NCBI RefSeq assembly: GCF_014137975.1 | Contig: NZ_JACGWZ010000001.1 | Span: forward strand, 806,001 to 870,000 | Origin: Halosaccharopolyspora lacisalsi | GTDB taxonomy: Bacteria > Actinomycetota > Actinomycetes > Mycobacteriales > Pseudonocardiaceae | DNA length: 64,000 bases | Direction of reading: 5' to 3' | Shown here: one piece after another, positions 31,866-41,818 of the stretch | Layout of the letters: each line of letters starts with the position of its first letter | Numbering within the stretch: the first letter of the stretch is position 1 | The notes under the pieces: generated by a model | The model's database searches: none | Told to the model about the DNA's origin: nothing | The model's input: only the letters and a program-made list of their open reading frames with translations | Translations under genes and position numbers: made by a program

Positions 31866-33449
31866 GTGGCACCTCCGGCCGGGCAGATCCGCCCAGGGCG
31901 TTACCTAGCGATCTTCGCGCTGATCATCGTCGGCATTTACTCACTGGTGTTCTTCACGGGCAACCAGAAGCCGACCCCGGAACTGGGCATCGATCTGCAG
32001 GGCGGCACCCGTGTCACTCTGACGGCCCGGACTCCGAACGGTCAGCCGCCCAGCCAGGAATCGCTCAAGCAGGCACGCCAGATCATCGAGCAGCGCGTCA
32101 ACGGCCTCGGCGTCAGCGGCTCCGAAGTGACCACCAGCGGTCGCAACCTGGTCATCACGGTCCCCGGGAAGCAGGGTGAGCAGGCCAAGCAACTGGGTCA
32201 GACCGCCGAGCTCAACTTCCGCAAGGTCGTCCAGGCGATACCGGCGGGGGCCGCGTCGGGGCGGGGTCCTGCCGGGACGACGCCGCAGCAGGCGCAGCAG
32301 CCACCGGGCGATCAGCCCTCCCAGGAGGAGGCCATCGCCCAGGCCAAGCAACTGCGGCAGAGCACCGACCAGAAGAAGCTGGTCCAGGCGGTCCAGCAGC
32401 TGGACTGCAGCGCCCCGGACCCGCTGCGCGGCAACGCCGACCCCAAGAAGCCGTTGGTGACCTGCAACCAGGACGGGACCCAGAAGTTCGTCCTCGGACC
32501 GGTGTTCCTGCCGGGTGACAAGATCGACGACGCCACGGTCAAGTCGCCGACCCAGAAGGCCCCGCAGTGGGGGGTCAACCTCTCCTTCAAGGGCGAGGGC
32601 AAGAAGACCTGGGCGGACTTCACCTCGCAGAACGTCGGCAAGCAGGCCGCGTTCGTGCTGGACACCCAGGTGGTCTCCGCGCCGAAGGTCAACACCCCCC
32701 AGCTGAACGGCACCGCCCAGATAACCGGCCAGTTCAACCAGCAGAGCGCCACCCAGCTGGCCAACACCCTCAAGTACGGCTCGCTGCCGCTGGCCTTCGA
32801 CCAGTCCGCCGCCGAGACGGTCTCGCCCACGCTGGGCATCGCCTCGATGGAGGCCGCGCTGCTGGCGGGCGGCATCGGCCTGGCCCTGGTGGCGGTGTAC
32901 TCGCTGTTCTACTACCGCATGCTCGGGTTGCTGACGATCCTGTCGCTGGGCCTGTCCGGCCTGGTGGTCTACGGCGTGCTCGTGCTGTTCGGTCGCTGGA
33001 TCGGCTTCACCCTCGACCTGCCCGGCATGGCCGGGTTCATCATCGCCATCGGGATCACCGCCGACTCGTTCATCGTGTTCTTCGAGAGACTCAAGGACGA
33101 GATCCGGGAGGGCAGAACCTTCCGATCCGCGGTCCCGCGCTCGTGGGCGCGGGCGAAGCGAACCATCCTGTCGGCCGACGCGGTGAGCTTCCTCGCCGCT
33201 GCCGTGCTCTACGTCCTGGCCGTCGGCCAGGTGAAGGGCTTCGCCTTCACGCTGGGCATGTCGACGGTGCTGGACCTGATCGTGGTCTTCCTGGTCACCC
33301 ACCCGCTGGTGGTGCTGGCCTCGAGGAGCAAGTTCCTGTCCAAGCCCTCGGTGACCGGGCTGGGAGCGGTGCAGCGCATGGGTGACAGGGCTCGCGCGGC
33401 CCGCAAGCGAAAGACGGATGCCTCGTCCACCACACCGAAGGAGGCGTGA
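31866..33449 (+). CDS. secD: Protein translocase subunit SecD
   Basis: A 527-residue membrane protein that uses the proton motive force to help preprotein export through SecYEG. The first helix (RYLAIFALIIVGIYSLVFF) is followed by LGIDLQGGTRVTL, a large external domain with a Gln/Pro-rich insert (about 140-170), and a C-terminal five-helix bundle starting near ALLAGGIGLALVAVYSL. GTG 31866 with GAGGAGA upstream is preferred; the frame is open to 31791. Confidence 0.95.
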   Translation: MAPPAGQIRPGRYLAIFALIIVGIYSLVFFTGNQKPTPELGIDLQGGTRVTLTARTPNGQPPSQESLKQARQIIEQRVNGLGVSGSEVTTSGRNLVITVPGKQGEQAKQLGQTAELNFRKVVQAIPAGAASGRGPAGTTPQQAQQPPGDQPSQEEAIAQAKQLRQSTDQKKLVQAVQQLDCSAPDPLRGNADPKKPLVTCNQDGTQKFVLGPVFLPGDKIDDATVKSPTQKAPQWGVNLSFKGEGKKTWADFTSQNVGKQAAFVLDTQVVSAPKVNTPQLNGTAQITGQFNQQSATQLANTLKYGSLPLAFDQSAAETVSPTLGIASMEAALLAGGIGLALVAVYSLFYYRMLGLLTILSLGLSGLVVYGVLVLFGRWIGFTLDLPGMAGFIIAIGITADSFIVFFERLKDEIREGRTFRSAVPRSWARAKRTILSADAVSFLAAAVLYVLAVGQVKGFAFTLGMSTVLDLIVVFLVTHPLVVLASRSKFLSKPSVTGLGAVQRMGDRARAARKRKTDASSTTPKEA

Positions 33450-33452
33450 GGC

Positions 33453-34694
33453 GTGGCCACGCCCGACAGCAACAGCAACGGCAACGGGACCGGCAGTGAG
33501 CCGCGCGGTGGCACGCTGCACCGCCTCTACACCGGGACCGGCGCGTTCGACATCGTCGGCAAGCGCAAGCGGTGGTACATCGCCCTCGGCCTGCTCGTGC
33601 TGGTCTGCATCGCCTCGATGGGCTTCAAGGGGTTCAACCCCAGCATCGAGTTCGTGGGCGGCACCAAGATCTCGATGCCCGCGCAGGGCGCGCAGGGCCA
33701 GATCACCGACGAAGAGGCCAAGGAGGCGTCCCGCGACGCCCTGGGCAAGCCGGCCAGCTCCGTGCAGCTGGTCGGCAGCGGTGGCAGCCAGACCGTGCAG
33801 ATCAGCACCGAAAAGCTCAGCCCCGACAAGCTCGTCGAGGTCAAGCAGGCCCTGTTCGAGGACCTCGAGCCGTTGGGCGCCGACGGTCAGCCGACCCCGA
33901 ACGCGATCAGCGACAGCGCGGTCAGCGGAACCTGGGGCGGTGAGATCACCAAGCAGGCCCTGATCGCCCTCGGCGTGTTCCTCGTGCTGGTCACGGTGTT
34001 CCTGACGTTCTACTTCGAACGATGGATGGCCGTGGCCGCGCTCGTGGCACTGCTGCACGACGTGGGGGTCACGGCGGGTCTGTACTCGCTCATCGGCTTC
34101 GAGGTCAGTCCCAGCACCGTGGTCGGCCTGCTGACCATCCTCGGGTTCTCGCTCTACGACACCGTCGTGGTCTTCGACAAGGTCAAGGAGAACACCCAGG
34201 GCATTCTCGGCCTGACCCGGCGCACCTACGCCGAGTCGGCCAACCTCGCGGTCAACCAGTCGCTGATGCGCTCGATCAACACCTCGGTGATCGCGCTGCT
34301 GCCGGTGCTGGGCCTGCTGTTCGTGGGAGCCGGGCTGCTGGGCGTCGGCGTGCTGCGCGACCTGGCCCTGGTCCAGGGAATCGGCATGATCGCCGGTATC
34401 GTCTCCTCGATCTACCTGGCCACCCCGCTGTTGGTGGACCTGAAGATGCGCGATCCGAAGTACCGGGAACAGGCCGAGAAGGTCCGCCAGCGGCGCGAGA
34501 AGAAGGAGGCCTCCGGCGGGGAGGCCGTCGTCTCCGACGAGGAAGCGCTCGCCAAGGGAGCGCGTTCCGAACAGGCGCTGGCCGCGGCGGCCAGCGTGCC
34601 GACCCGCACCGGCAAGGGGCCCGAGTCCCGCCGCGGCGGTGGCCGCCCCGCGGGCAAGTCCTCGGGCCAGCCGACCGGAAAGAAGAGGCGCTGA
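33453..34694 (+). CDS. secF: Protein translocase subunit SecF
   Basis: A 413-residue partner of SecD: first helix near RWYIALGLLVLVCIASM, then GFNPSIEFVGGTKISMP, an external domain, and the helix bundle with ALVALLHDVGVTAGLYSL and GFSLYDTVVVFDKVKEN. The C-terminus has a long charged cytoplasmic tail (about 340-413, KKEASGGEAV to GKKRR). It begins 3 bases after the secD stop. Confidence 0.95.
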   Translation: MATPDSNSNGNGTGSEPRGGTLHRLYTGTGAFDIVGKRKRWYIALGLLVLVCIASMGFKGFNPSIEFVGGTKISMPAQGAQGQITDEEAKEASRDALGKPASSVQLVGSGGSQTVQISTEKLSPDKLVEVKQALFEDLEPLGADGQPTPNAISDSAVSGTWGGEITKQALIALGVFLVLVTVFLTFYFERWMAVAALVALLHDVGVTAGLYSLIGFEVSPSTVVGLLTILGFSLYDTVVVFDKVKENTQGILGLTRRTYAESANLAVNQSLMRSINTSVIALLPVLGLLFVGAGLLGVGVLRDLALVQGIGMIAGIVSSIYLATPLLVDLKMRDPKYREQAEKVRQRREKKEASGGEAVVSDEEALAKGARSEQALAAAASVPTRTGKGPESRRGGGRPAGKSSGQPTGKKRR

Positions 34695-34697
34695 AGC

Positions 34698-35243
34698 ATG
34701 GACGCGAGTGTGTCGGTCACCGAGGGTGGCCCCGCTCTGAAGCGGGCCGCCGGACTGGTCCGCGAGGTCCCCGACTTTCCCGAGCCGGGTGTGCTGTTCC
34801 GCGACATCGGCCCGGTGCTGGCCGACCCGGACGCTTTCGGCGCCGTGGTGCACGCCCTCGGTCGCCGGGGCGACTTCGACGTGGTCGTGGGGGTGGAGGC
34901 GCGCGGTTTCCTGCTGGGAGCCGCCGTGGCCCACGCCTGCGGCACCGGCGTCGTGGGGCTGCGCAAGCCGGGCAAGCTCCCGGCCGTCGCCGACCGCGTG
35001 GACTACGACCTGGAGTACGGGACGGCCACGCTGGAGCTTCCCGCCGACGCCCTGGAGTCCGGGCAGCGAGTGCTGGTGGTCGACGACGTGCTGGCCACGG
35101 GTGGCACGCTGGGCGCGGCGCGGCAGCTGGCCGACAAGGCGGGCTGTGAGGCCGTGGGAGCCGCGGTCGTGTTGGAACTCACCGCGCTCGAAGGCCGCGC
35201 CGCCGTGCCGGACTGGGACGTCCAAGCGCTGTTCACCGTATAA
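34698..35243 (+). CDS. apt: Adenine phosphoribosyltransferase
   Basis: A 181-residue purine salvage enzyme making AMP from adenine and PRPP. Motifs: VPDFPEPGVLFRDIGPVLAD, GVEARGFLLGAAVAH, GLRKPGKLP, and the PRPP loop VLVVDDVLATGGTLGAA. It starts 3 bases after secF and lies ahead of rel, the order normal for actinomycetes. Confidence 0.95.
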   Translation: MDASVSVTEGGPALKRAAGLVREVPDFPEPGVLFRDIGPVLADPDAFGAVVHALGRRGDFDVVVGVEARGFLLGAAVAHACGTGVVGLRKPGKLPAVADRVDYDLEYGTATLELPADALESGQRVLVVDDVLATGGTLGAARQLADKAGCEAVGAAVVLELTALEGRAAVPDWDVQALFTV

Positions 35244-35252
35244 GCCGGGGCG

Positions 35253-35268
35253 GGTTTCGCGCGGAACC
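35253..35268. repeat. Single GGTTTCGCGCGAAACC-family palindrome
   Basis: GGTTTCGCGCGGAACC is a one-mismatch version of the palindrome found in pairs at 44278, 50507 and 60604. It lies 9 bases after the apt stop and about 210 bases before rel. Confidence 0.6.
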
Positions 35269-35477
35269 GAGAACCCCCGCGCACGGGCGGAGTGATCGGC
35301 CCCGCTGATCCGTGGGACCGAAGGGTGGTCACGCTCACGGACGTGGATGAGGCGCCGAACGCGTCAACGGCCCTGCCGGGAAGGTTTGTCGTCCGTTCGG
35401 CGTTATCCTCGGTGTCCGGGTACATGACGGCTGGGGACCCGGAGCGAGTAGTGTCGTCCAGCCCTCGGGAGCGTGCG

Positions 35478-37778
35478 GTGAGCCAAGAAGTCGAGTCTCC
35501 TGCTTCGGAGACCGATCCGACGCCGCGTCCGGCATCGGCCACACGCCGCGTGCGCGCGCGACTGGCCAGGCGCATCACGGCGCAGCGCCCGTCACAGGTC
35601 AAGCAGGTCCTCGAACCCCTGGCCGCGGTGCACCGCGAGCTGCACCCGCAGGCCGACCTCGCCCTGCTGCAGCGCGCCTACGACATCGCCGAGGAGAAGC
35701 ACAGCGACCAGCAGCGCAAGTCCGGTGATCCCTACATCACCCACCCGCTGGCCGTGGCCACCATCCTCGGTGAGCTCGGCATGGACACCACCACGCTGGT
35801 GGCGGCGCTGCTGCACGACACGGTCGAGGACACCGACTACCCGCTCGAGCGCATGCAGGCCGACTTCGGCGAGGAGGTCTCCCACCTCGTCGACGGGGTG
35901 ACCAAGCTGGACAAGGTCAAGCTCGGTGCCGCGGCGGAGGCCGAGACCATCCGCAAGATGGTCATCGCCATGGCCCGCGATCCCCGGGTGCTGGTCATCA
36001 AGCTGGCCGACCGGCTGCACAACATGCGCACCATGCGCTTCCTGCCGCCGGAGAAGCAGGTCCGCAAGGCTCGCGAGACGCTGGAGGTGCTGGCTCCGCT
36101 GGCGCACCGGCTGGGCATGGCCACGATCAAGTGGGAGCTGGAGGACCTGGCCTTCGCGATCCTGCAGCCCAAGAAGTACGACGAGATCGTGCGGCTGGTG
36201 GCCGACCGCGCGCCCTCCCGCGACACCTATCTGAAGACCGTCGTCGACGAGCTGTCGGGCCAGCTCAACACCGCCCACCTGTCCGCCAAGGTCGAGGGCC
36301 GCCCCAAGCACTACTACTCGATCCACCAGAAGATGATCGTGCGGGGACGCGACTTCGACGACATCCACGACCTGGTGGGCGTGCGCATCCTGGTCGACCA
36401 GGTGCGGGACTGCTATGCCGCGATGGGGGTCGTGCACGCGCTGTGGCAGCCGATGCCGGGGCGGTTCAAGGACTACATCGCCCAGCCCCGCTTCGGGGTG
36501 TACCAGTCGCTGCACACCACGGTCATCGGCCCGGAGGGCAAGCCGCTGGAGGTGCAGATCCGCACCGAGGAGATGCACCGCAAGGCCGAGTACGGCATCG
36601 CCGCGCACTGGCGCTACAAGGAGACCAAGGGGCGCAACGGCACCGGCTCCGTCGAGGTCGACGAGATGGCCTGGATGCGTCAGCTGCTGGACTGGCAGCG
36701 CGAGGCGGCGGACCCGGGCGAGTTCCTCGAATCGCTGCGCTACGACCTCAACACGCGTGAAATCTTCGTGTTCACTCCCAAGGGGGACGTGATCACGCTG
36801 CCCTCCGGGGCCACGCCGGTGGACTTCGCCTACAGCGTGCACACCGAGGTGGGGCACCGCTGCATCGGGGCACGGGTCAACGGTCGCCTGGTGGCCCTGG
36901 AACGCAAGCTGGAGAACGGCGAGGTCGTGGAGATCTTCACCTCCAAGGCCGAGGGTTCCGGGCCGAGCCGGGACTGGCTGTCGTTCGTGGCCTCGCCGCG
37001 CGCCAAGGCCAAGATCAAGCAGTGGTTCGCCAAGGAGCGCCGCGAGGAGGCGATCGACTCCGGCAAGAAGTCGATCGCCAAGGAGATCCGCAGGCTCGGC
37101 CTGCCGGTGCAGCGGCTGGTCTCGGCCGACTCGCTGGCCGCGGTCGGCAAGGAGATGCACTACGCCGACGTCACGGCGCTGTACGCGGCGGTGGGGGAGC
37201 ACCAGGTCTCGGCGCACCACGTGGTGCAGCGGCTGGTCGCCTCGGTCGGCGGGGTCGAGCAGGCCGAGGACGAGATCGCCGAGCGGGCCACCCCCTCCAC
37301 CCTGGAGCGCCGCCGCAGCGTCGGCGACTCGGGGGTGCTGGTCAAGGACGCCACGAACGTGTGGTCGAAGCTGGCCCGCTGCTGCACCCCGGTGCCCGGC
37401 GACGACATTCTCGGCTTCGTCACCAGGGGCGGCGGTGTCAGCGTGCACCGCACCGACTGCACCAACGCCGACGACCTGCGCAAGGCACCGGAGCGGCTGG
37501 TCGACGTCGAGTGGGCGCCGTCGAGCTCCTCGGTGTTCCTGGTGGCCATCCAGGTCGAGGCGCTGGACCGGCACCGGCTGCTGTCCGACGTGACCAAGGT
37601 GCTGGCCGACGAGCGGGTCAACATCCTCTCGGCCTCGGTGACCACGTCCAACGACCGGGTGGCGGTCAGCAAGTTCTCCTTCGAGATGGGCGACCCCAAG
37701 CATCTCGGTCACGTCCTCAAGGCCGTGCGCAACATCGAGGGGGTCTACGACGTCTACCGCATGACCTCGGCGGCGTAG
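35478..37778 (+). CDS. rel: Bifunctional (p)ppGpp synthetase/hydrolase Rel
   Basis: A 766-residue stringent-response enzyme. The N-terminal HD hydrolase is intact ([20 protein letters not shown]); the synthetase domain has [20 protein letters not shown] and [20 protein letters not shown]; the TGS domain ([20 protein letters not shown]), a Cys-containing ZFD ([13 protein letters not shown]) and an ACT domain ([18 protein letters not shown]) follow. The RFKD motif is of the bifunctional type. GTG 35478 with GGGAG upstream is preferred; ATG 35424 is an in-frame alternative. Confidence 0.95.
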   Translation: MSQEVESPASETDPTPRPASATRRVRARLARRITAQRPSQVKQVLEPLAAVHRELHPQADLALLQRAYDIAEEKHSDQQRKSGDPYITHPLAVATILGELGMDTTTLVAALLHDTVEDTDYPLERMQADFGEEVSHLVDGVTKLDKVKLGAAAEAETIRKMVIAMARDPRVLVIKLADRLHNMRTMRFLPPEKQVRKARETLEVLAPLAHRLGMATIKWELEDLAFAILQPKKYDEIVRLVADRAPSRDTYLKTVVDELSGQLNTAHLSAKVEGRPKHYYSIHQKMIVRGRDFDDIHDLVGVRILVDQVRDCYAAMGVVHALWQPMPGRFKDYIAQPRFGVYQSLHTTVIGPEGKPLEVQIRTEEMHRKAEYGIAAHWRYKETKGRNGTGSVEVDEMAWMRQLLDWQREAADPGEFLESLRYDLNTREIFVFTPKGDVITLPSGATPVDFAYSVHTEVGHRCIGARVNGRLVALERKLENGEVVEIFTSKAEGSGPSRDWLSFVASPRAKAKIKQWFAKERREEAIDSGKKSIAKEIRRLGLPVQRLVSADSLAAVGKEMHYADVTALYAAVGEHQVSAHHVVQRLVASVGGVEQAEDEIAERATPSTLERRRSVGDSGVLVKDATNVWSKLARCCTPVPGDDILGFVTRGGGVSVHRTDCTNADDLRKAPERLVDVEWAPSSSSVFLVAIQVEALDRHRLLSDVTKVLADERVNILSASVTTSNDRVAVSKFSFEMGDPKHLGHVLKAVRNIEGVYDVYRMTSAA

Positions 37779-37874
37779 AGAGTCCACTGATCGGCTTGCG
37801 TTGCGGGTCGGGTGACGGAACCTCACTGATGTTTTCTTGTCGGGTTGTTCACCCGAAGGAGGTCCCGGCGTCGT

Positions 37875-37923
37875 GGTGAACGGGCCGTTGTGGCGGTGTG
37901 AGTGCCAAAACGGTCCGTTCACC
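37875..37923. repeat. 49-bp hairpin element, copy 1
   Basis: Arms starting GGTGAACG and ending CGTTCACC fold into a 15-bp stem (one G-T pair), then one mismatch, then TGGC/GCCA closing a 9-base loop. A second copy of exactly the same length is at 52986-53034. This one sits between convergent rel and the cyclophilin gene, so it can also act as terminator. Confidence 0.8.
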
Positions 37924-38068
37924 CTTTGGGACAGCGGGTCCGGACTCTGACGAAGACCTGTTCGGAAAACCCCAATCAGACGGGGCCCCGCTGTGGGATC
38001 CCCGACATCATGAACGTCGATACACCACGTCGTCGGGGTTGCTGCTGCTCCCCGTGCACCGCCTCGCC

Positions 38069-38935
38069 TCAGGTCTTGGCTGTGACCTTCTGGAAGGTGA
38101 CCTTCTCGTTGGGGTGCCCGCCACCGGCGCGGCCGAACGAGTCGTCGTGCCCGGCCGCGGCGACCTTGTCGAGGACCTGCAGCCCCTGCTCGGAGATGTG
38201 ACCGAAGACCGTGTAGTTCGGCGGCAGGTAGGACTTCTCGTGGACCATGAAGAACTGGCTGCCGTTGGTGTCGGGACCGGAGTTGGCCATCGCCAGGGTT
38301 CCGCGCGGGTAGACTGCGCTCTTCTTCTCGGCTCGAGGGCTCTGGAACTTCTCCGGAGCGGTTTCGAGGTTCTCGGGCAGTTCGTCGGCGAACTTGTAGC
38401 CGGGTCCGCCCTTGCCGGTTCCCGTCGGGTCACCGCACTGCAACACCTTGAGCGCCTCGCTGGTGGTCAGCCGGTGGCAGTCGGTGCCGTCGAAGAATTC
38501 GGACTCGGCCAGGTGCACGAAGCTCTGCACCGTGCAGGGGGCCTTGCCGCGGTCCAGCGTCAGATCGATGGCGCCCTGATTGGTCTGAACGGACACCGGG
38601 ACCGTGCCCTGCGAGGGCGTGGGTTTCGGGTCCTTCGGCAGTCCCACGGACTTGGGGGAGTCCTGCTTCGGCGTCGGGGTGTAGTGGCACGGTCCCGACG
38701 TCGGCTGCGTCTGTGCCGCCGGATCGGCCTTGGCCGCCGGATCCGGCTCGCCGGAGGCTTTCTCGTCGTTGTTGGTGTGGGTGAAGTAGAAGACGCCCAC
38801 CACCGCCGCGACCACCACGACGATGGTGGTGCTCACGGCCGTTATCCGGCGCCTCCTGGCTTTCTGCTCGCGCTGTGCCAACTGCCGTTCGAGCTTGTTC
38901 TTGGCCGCTTGGCGGCGCTGCTCGTTGCTGGGCAA
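38069..38935 (-). CDS. Membrane-anchored cyclophilin-type peptidyl-prolyl isomerase
   Basis: A 288-residue protein: a basic cytoplasmic start (KNKLERQLAQREQKARRRR), one membrane helix (about 31-52), a Pro/Lys linker, and a cyclophilin domain (about 110-286) with CTVQSFVHLAESEFFDGTDCHR, GYKFADE, LAMANSGPDTNGSQFFM and YTVFGHI. It should speed proline isomerisation outside the membrane. TTG 38935 with GGAGGAG upstream is chosen. A similar gene lies next to rel in mycobacteria. Confidence 0.9.
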   Translation of the reverse strand: MPSNEQRRQAAKNKLERQLAQREQKARRRRITAVSTTIVVVVAAVVGVFYFTHTNNDEKASGEPDPAAKADPAAQTQPTSGPCHYTPTPKQDSPKSVGLPKDPKPTPSQGTVPVSVQTNQGAIDLTLDRGKAPCTVQSFVHLAESEFFDGTDCHRLTTSEALKVLQCGDPTGTGKGGPGYKFADELPENLETAPEKFQSPRAEKKSAVYPRGTLAMANSGPDTNGSQFFMVHEKSYLPPNYTVFGHISEQGLQVLDKVAAAGHDDSFGRAGGGHPNEKVTFQKVTAKT

Positions 38936-39163
38936 GGAACTCCTCCCGAAGAGCCTGCGGCGTGCTCGACGCGTATTCGACTGTCGCGCCGGAGTGTAGG
39001 ACGGGGACGTGTGAAAACGCTGAGAGACCGCACAGCTAAGCTGGACGTGCTGGAGTGATCCGGCTGCGGTGCCCTGTTCGGCCACACCTGGTACGCCTTC
39101 CCGGCCACGGGGTTTCCGCACGACCGGACTCAGGTGCTCTCGGTCAACGAAAGGTCGCGCTCG

Positions 39164-39847
39164 GTGCTTGTCGTCGGATTCCCGGTCGGGCAGTTGCAAG
39201 CGAACTGTTATGTGCTCGCCCCGGCCGAAGGTGGTCGGTGCGTCGTGGTGGATCCGGGCCAGGAGGCCGTGGACGCGATCACCGAGCGACTCGAACAGCA
39301 CCGGCTCTCGGTCGCGGGCATCCTGCTGACCCACGGACACTTCGACCACGTCTTCTCGGCCGCCGAGCTCGCCCGTACCCACGACGTGCCGGTGTGGCTC
39401 CATCCCACGGACCGCTACATGCTCGCCGACCCCGGCGCCGCGCTCGGCCCCCAGGGCCGCCAGCTCTTCGACGGTGTGACCGTCAGCGAACCCCACGACG
39501 TGCGGGAGCTCGCCGAGGGCTCCGTGCTGGAGCTGGCCGACATCCGGTTCGACGTCACCCATTCCCCGGGCCATACCGGCGGGTCGGTGCTGTTCGGCGC
39601 CGAGAGCGACGAGGGCGGGCAGCTCCTGCTGTCCGGGGACACCCTGTTCGCCGGCGCCATCGGACGCACCGACCTGCCCGGCGGGGACCACGAGCGGATG
39701 ATGCGCACGCTGCGCGAGCGGATCCTGCCGCTGCCGGAGGAGACCGTGGTGCTGCCGGGCCACGGACCGACCACGACCATCGGGCGCGAACGGGCGAGCA
39801 ATCCCTTCCTGCAGGGACTGGACGTGCCCGTCGACCCCAGCCTGTGA
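39164..39847 (+). CDS. Metallo-beta-lactamase-fold hydrolase (glyoxalase II-like)
   Basis: A 227-residue zinc hydrolase. The metal ligands are in THGHFDH, HSPGHTGGS, SGDTLF and the closing LPGHG. The start LVVGFPVGQLQANCYVLA is typical of this group, some of which hydrolyse S-lactoylglutathione-like thioesters, but the substrate is unknown. GTG 39164 is preferred because AAGG precedes it and it gives the family's normal first residues; GTG 39134 lies in frame upstream. It precedes hisS by 21 bases. Confidence 0.85.
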   Translation: MLVVGFPVGQLQANCYVLAPAEGGRCVVVDPGQEAVDAITERLEQHRLSVAGILLTHGHFDHVFSAAELARTHDVPVWLHPTDRYMLADPGAALGPQGRQLFDGVTVSEPHDVRELAEGSVLELADIRFDVTHSPGHTGGSVLFGAESDEGGQLLLSGDTLFAGAIGRTDLPGGDHERMMRTLRERILPLPEETVVLPGHGPTTTIGRERASNPFLQGLDVPVDPSL

Positions 39848-39868
39848 CGAGGACTGCGACAAGCACTC

Positions 39869-41137
39869 ATGAGCACTTTCACCGCCCCCAAGGGCATTCC
39901 CGAGTACTACCCGCCGAGATCCGCGGACTTCCTGGCCGTGCGCGACACGCTGGCCGACGCGGCCCGTCGGGCCGGCTACGGCTACATCGAACTACCGCTG
40001 TTCGAGGACACCGGTCTGTTCGCGCGCGGCGTGGGTGAGTCCACCGACGTCGTCAGCAAGGAGATGTACACCTTCGCCGACCAGGGTGGACGTTCGATCA
40101 CCCTGCGCCCCGAGGGCACGGCCGGGGTCATCCGCTCGGTCATCGAGCACGGCCTGGACCGCGGGCAGCTGCCGCTCAAGCTCTACTACAGCGGCGCGTT
40201 CTTCCGCTACGAGCGGCCCCAGGCCGGGCGCTACCGGCAGCTCCAGCAACTGGGGGTCGAGGCGATCGGCGTCGACGATCCGGCGCTGGACGCCGAGGTG
40301 ATCGCCGTCGCCGACGAGGGGTACCGCAGGCTGGGCATCACCGGTCACCGCATCGAGCTCACCTCGCTGGGCGACGCCGACTGCCGTCCCGAGTACCGGG
40401 CGAAGCTGCTGGAGTTCCTGCGCGGGCTGCCGCTGGACGAGCCGACCCGGCAGCGTGCCGAGCTCAACCCGCTGCGGGTGCTCGACGACAAGCGCCCCGA
40501 GGTCCGCGAGATGCTCGCGGACGCACCGCTGATGGCCGATCACCTGTCGGCCGCCTCCAAGGAGCACTACGAGCGGGTCAAGACGCACCTGAGCGACCTC
40601 GGGGTGGCCTTCACGGAGAACCCGTGGCTGGTGCGCGGGTTGGACTACTACACCAAGACCACCTTCGAGTTCGTCCACGACGGCCTCGGTGCGCAGTCCG
40701 GCATCGGTGGCGGGGGCCGGTACGACGGGCTGATGGCCGAGCTGGGAGGTGCCGAGCTGTCCGGCATCGGCTTCGGCCTCGGACTCGACCGCACCCTGTT
40801 GGCCTGCGAGGCCGAAGGGGTGACCCCGGCCGGACAGTCCCGGTGCGAGGTCTACTGCGTACCGCTGGGCGAGGCCGCCAGGCGGCACCTGGTTCGCGTG
40901 TCCGGAGACCTGCGGAAATCCGGCACGCGCGTGGAGGTGGCCTACGGCGGCAAGGGGCTCAAGGGCGCGATGAAGTCCGCCGACCGCTCCGGTGCCCGGT
41001 TCGCGCTGGTGGTCGGGGAGCGGGACCTGGAGTCCGGAACGGCCCAGCTCAAGGACCTCTCCAGCGGGGAGCAGCGCACCGTGGCGCTGGACGGCGCCGC
41101 GGACGAGGTGCGGGCCGCGCTGGAGGCGTCCCCCTGA
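39869..41137 (+). CDS. hisS: Histidyl-tRNA synthetase
   Basis: A 422-residue class II synthetase. Visible: [18 protein letters not shown], motif 2 region [16 protein letters not shown], the histidine-specific [16 protein letters not shown], motif 3 [14 protein letters not shown], and the C-terminal anticodon domain. The stop overlaps the next start (TGATG), indicating coupling to the small membrane protein behind it. Confidence 0.95.
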   Translation: MSTFTAPKGIPEYYPPRSADFLAVRDTLADAARRAGYGYIELPLFEDTGLFARGVGESTDVVSKEMYTFADQGGRSITLRPEGTAGVIRSVIEHGLDRGQLPLKLYYSGAFFRYERPQAGRYRQLQQLGVEAIGVDDPALDAEVIAVADEGYRRLGITGHRIELTSLGDADCRPEYRAKLLEFLRGLPLDEPTRQRAELNPLRVLDDKRPEVREMLADAPLMADHLSAASKEHYERVKTHLSDLGVAFTENPWLVRGLDYYTKTTFEFVHDGLGAQSGIGGGGRYDGLMAELGGAELSGIGFGLGLDRTLLACEAEGVTPAGQSRCEVYCVPLGEAARRHLVRVSGDLRKSGTRVEVAYGGKGLKGAMKSADRSGARFALVVGERDLESGTAQLKDLSSGEQRTVALDGAADEVRAALEASP

Positions 41138-41772
41138 TGAGTGACCAGGAGACGGTTCCGCTCGACCTGCTGGAGCGTTCCGCCGTTCGCAAGCGGGCGC
41201 GCAACGTCGGTGTCGCCGCGATCGTGTTCGGAGCCGCCTTCGGCGGTGTCGTCGGAGTGCTCGCCGGCCCCGTCGGTTTCTTCAGCACCCTGGTGATCCT
41301 CGCCCTGCCGCTGCTGCTGTTGTCCTACGCCGAGTCCCGCAAGACCTATTGGCTGCGGGGCACCGAGGTCGCCGCCCGCGCTTTCGGCACTCGCGCGGTC
41401 GAGCTGAGCACCGCGGAGAAACTCAACGTCGTGGTGACCGACCTGCGCGGAGCGCGGACGGTGAGCCTGCTGGTCAGCGGGCCGCCGAAGAACAAGGCGC
41501 TGAACGTGGCCGTGGCGATGTACGCGGGTACCGGTGGCAAGGAGCTCGGGATCTACTCGCTGCGGCGGCTGGCCGACGCGTTGGCCAGCACCGGCGACAC
41601 GCGGGCCCTCGTGCTCTCGCAGCTGCTGGTGGCTCAGCTCAAGGCCGAGGCCCGTGGCGACGCCGCCGCGGACCGGCCGCTGTACCGGCTCGCCTCGCTG
41701 GCCCCCCAGGGCAGGATGGCCCAGCGGCTGGATCCCGACGACGTCTCCCGCTTCGTCACCACCCTGGAGTGA
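41137..41772 (+). CDS. Hypothetical protein with two membrane helices
   Basis: A 211-residue protein: a short basic N-terminus, two close hydrophobic helices (about 25-47 and 50-66), then a cytoplasmic domain of about 145 residues with a charged end (RLDPDDVSRFVTTLE). It is translationally coupled to hisS and ends at a strong convergent terminator. I do not recognise a family. Confidence 0.7.
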   Translation: MSDQETVPLDLLERSAVRKRARNVGVAAIVFGAAFGGVVGVLAGPVGFFSTLVILALPLLLLSYAESRKTYWLRGTEVAARAFGTRAVELSTAEKLNVVVTDLRGARTVSLLVSGPPKNKALNVAVAMYAGTGGKELGIYSLRRLADALASTGDTRALVLSQLLVAQLKAEARGDAAADRPLYRLASLAPQGRMAQRLDPDDVSRFVTTLE

Positions 41773-41773
41773 A

Positions 41774-41804
41774 TTTCGCGAAGCGGCTGCGCCGCTTCGC
41801 GAAA
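41774..41804. terminator. Strong bidirectional terminator
   Basis: TTTCGCGAAGCGGC and GCCGCTTCGCGAAA form a perfect 14-bp stem with a 3-base loop, directly after the plus-strand stop (41772) and 14 bases from the convergent stop (41819). Confidence 0.85.
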
Positions 41805-41818
41805 AGCTGCTCCGAGAG

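Noticed and set aside
31941-35225. A minus-strand open frame of over 1000 codons opposite secD, secF and apt
   Set aside because: It mirrors the real genes' third-position GC bias, has repetitive His/Gly/Gln composition and no ribosome-binding site; the plus-strand genes are unambiguous.
37779-38068. Possible riboswitch or small RNA gene downstream of rel
   Set aside because: Apart from the 49-bp hairpin, no known aptamer motif or promoter-terminator pair is visible.
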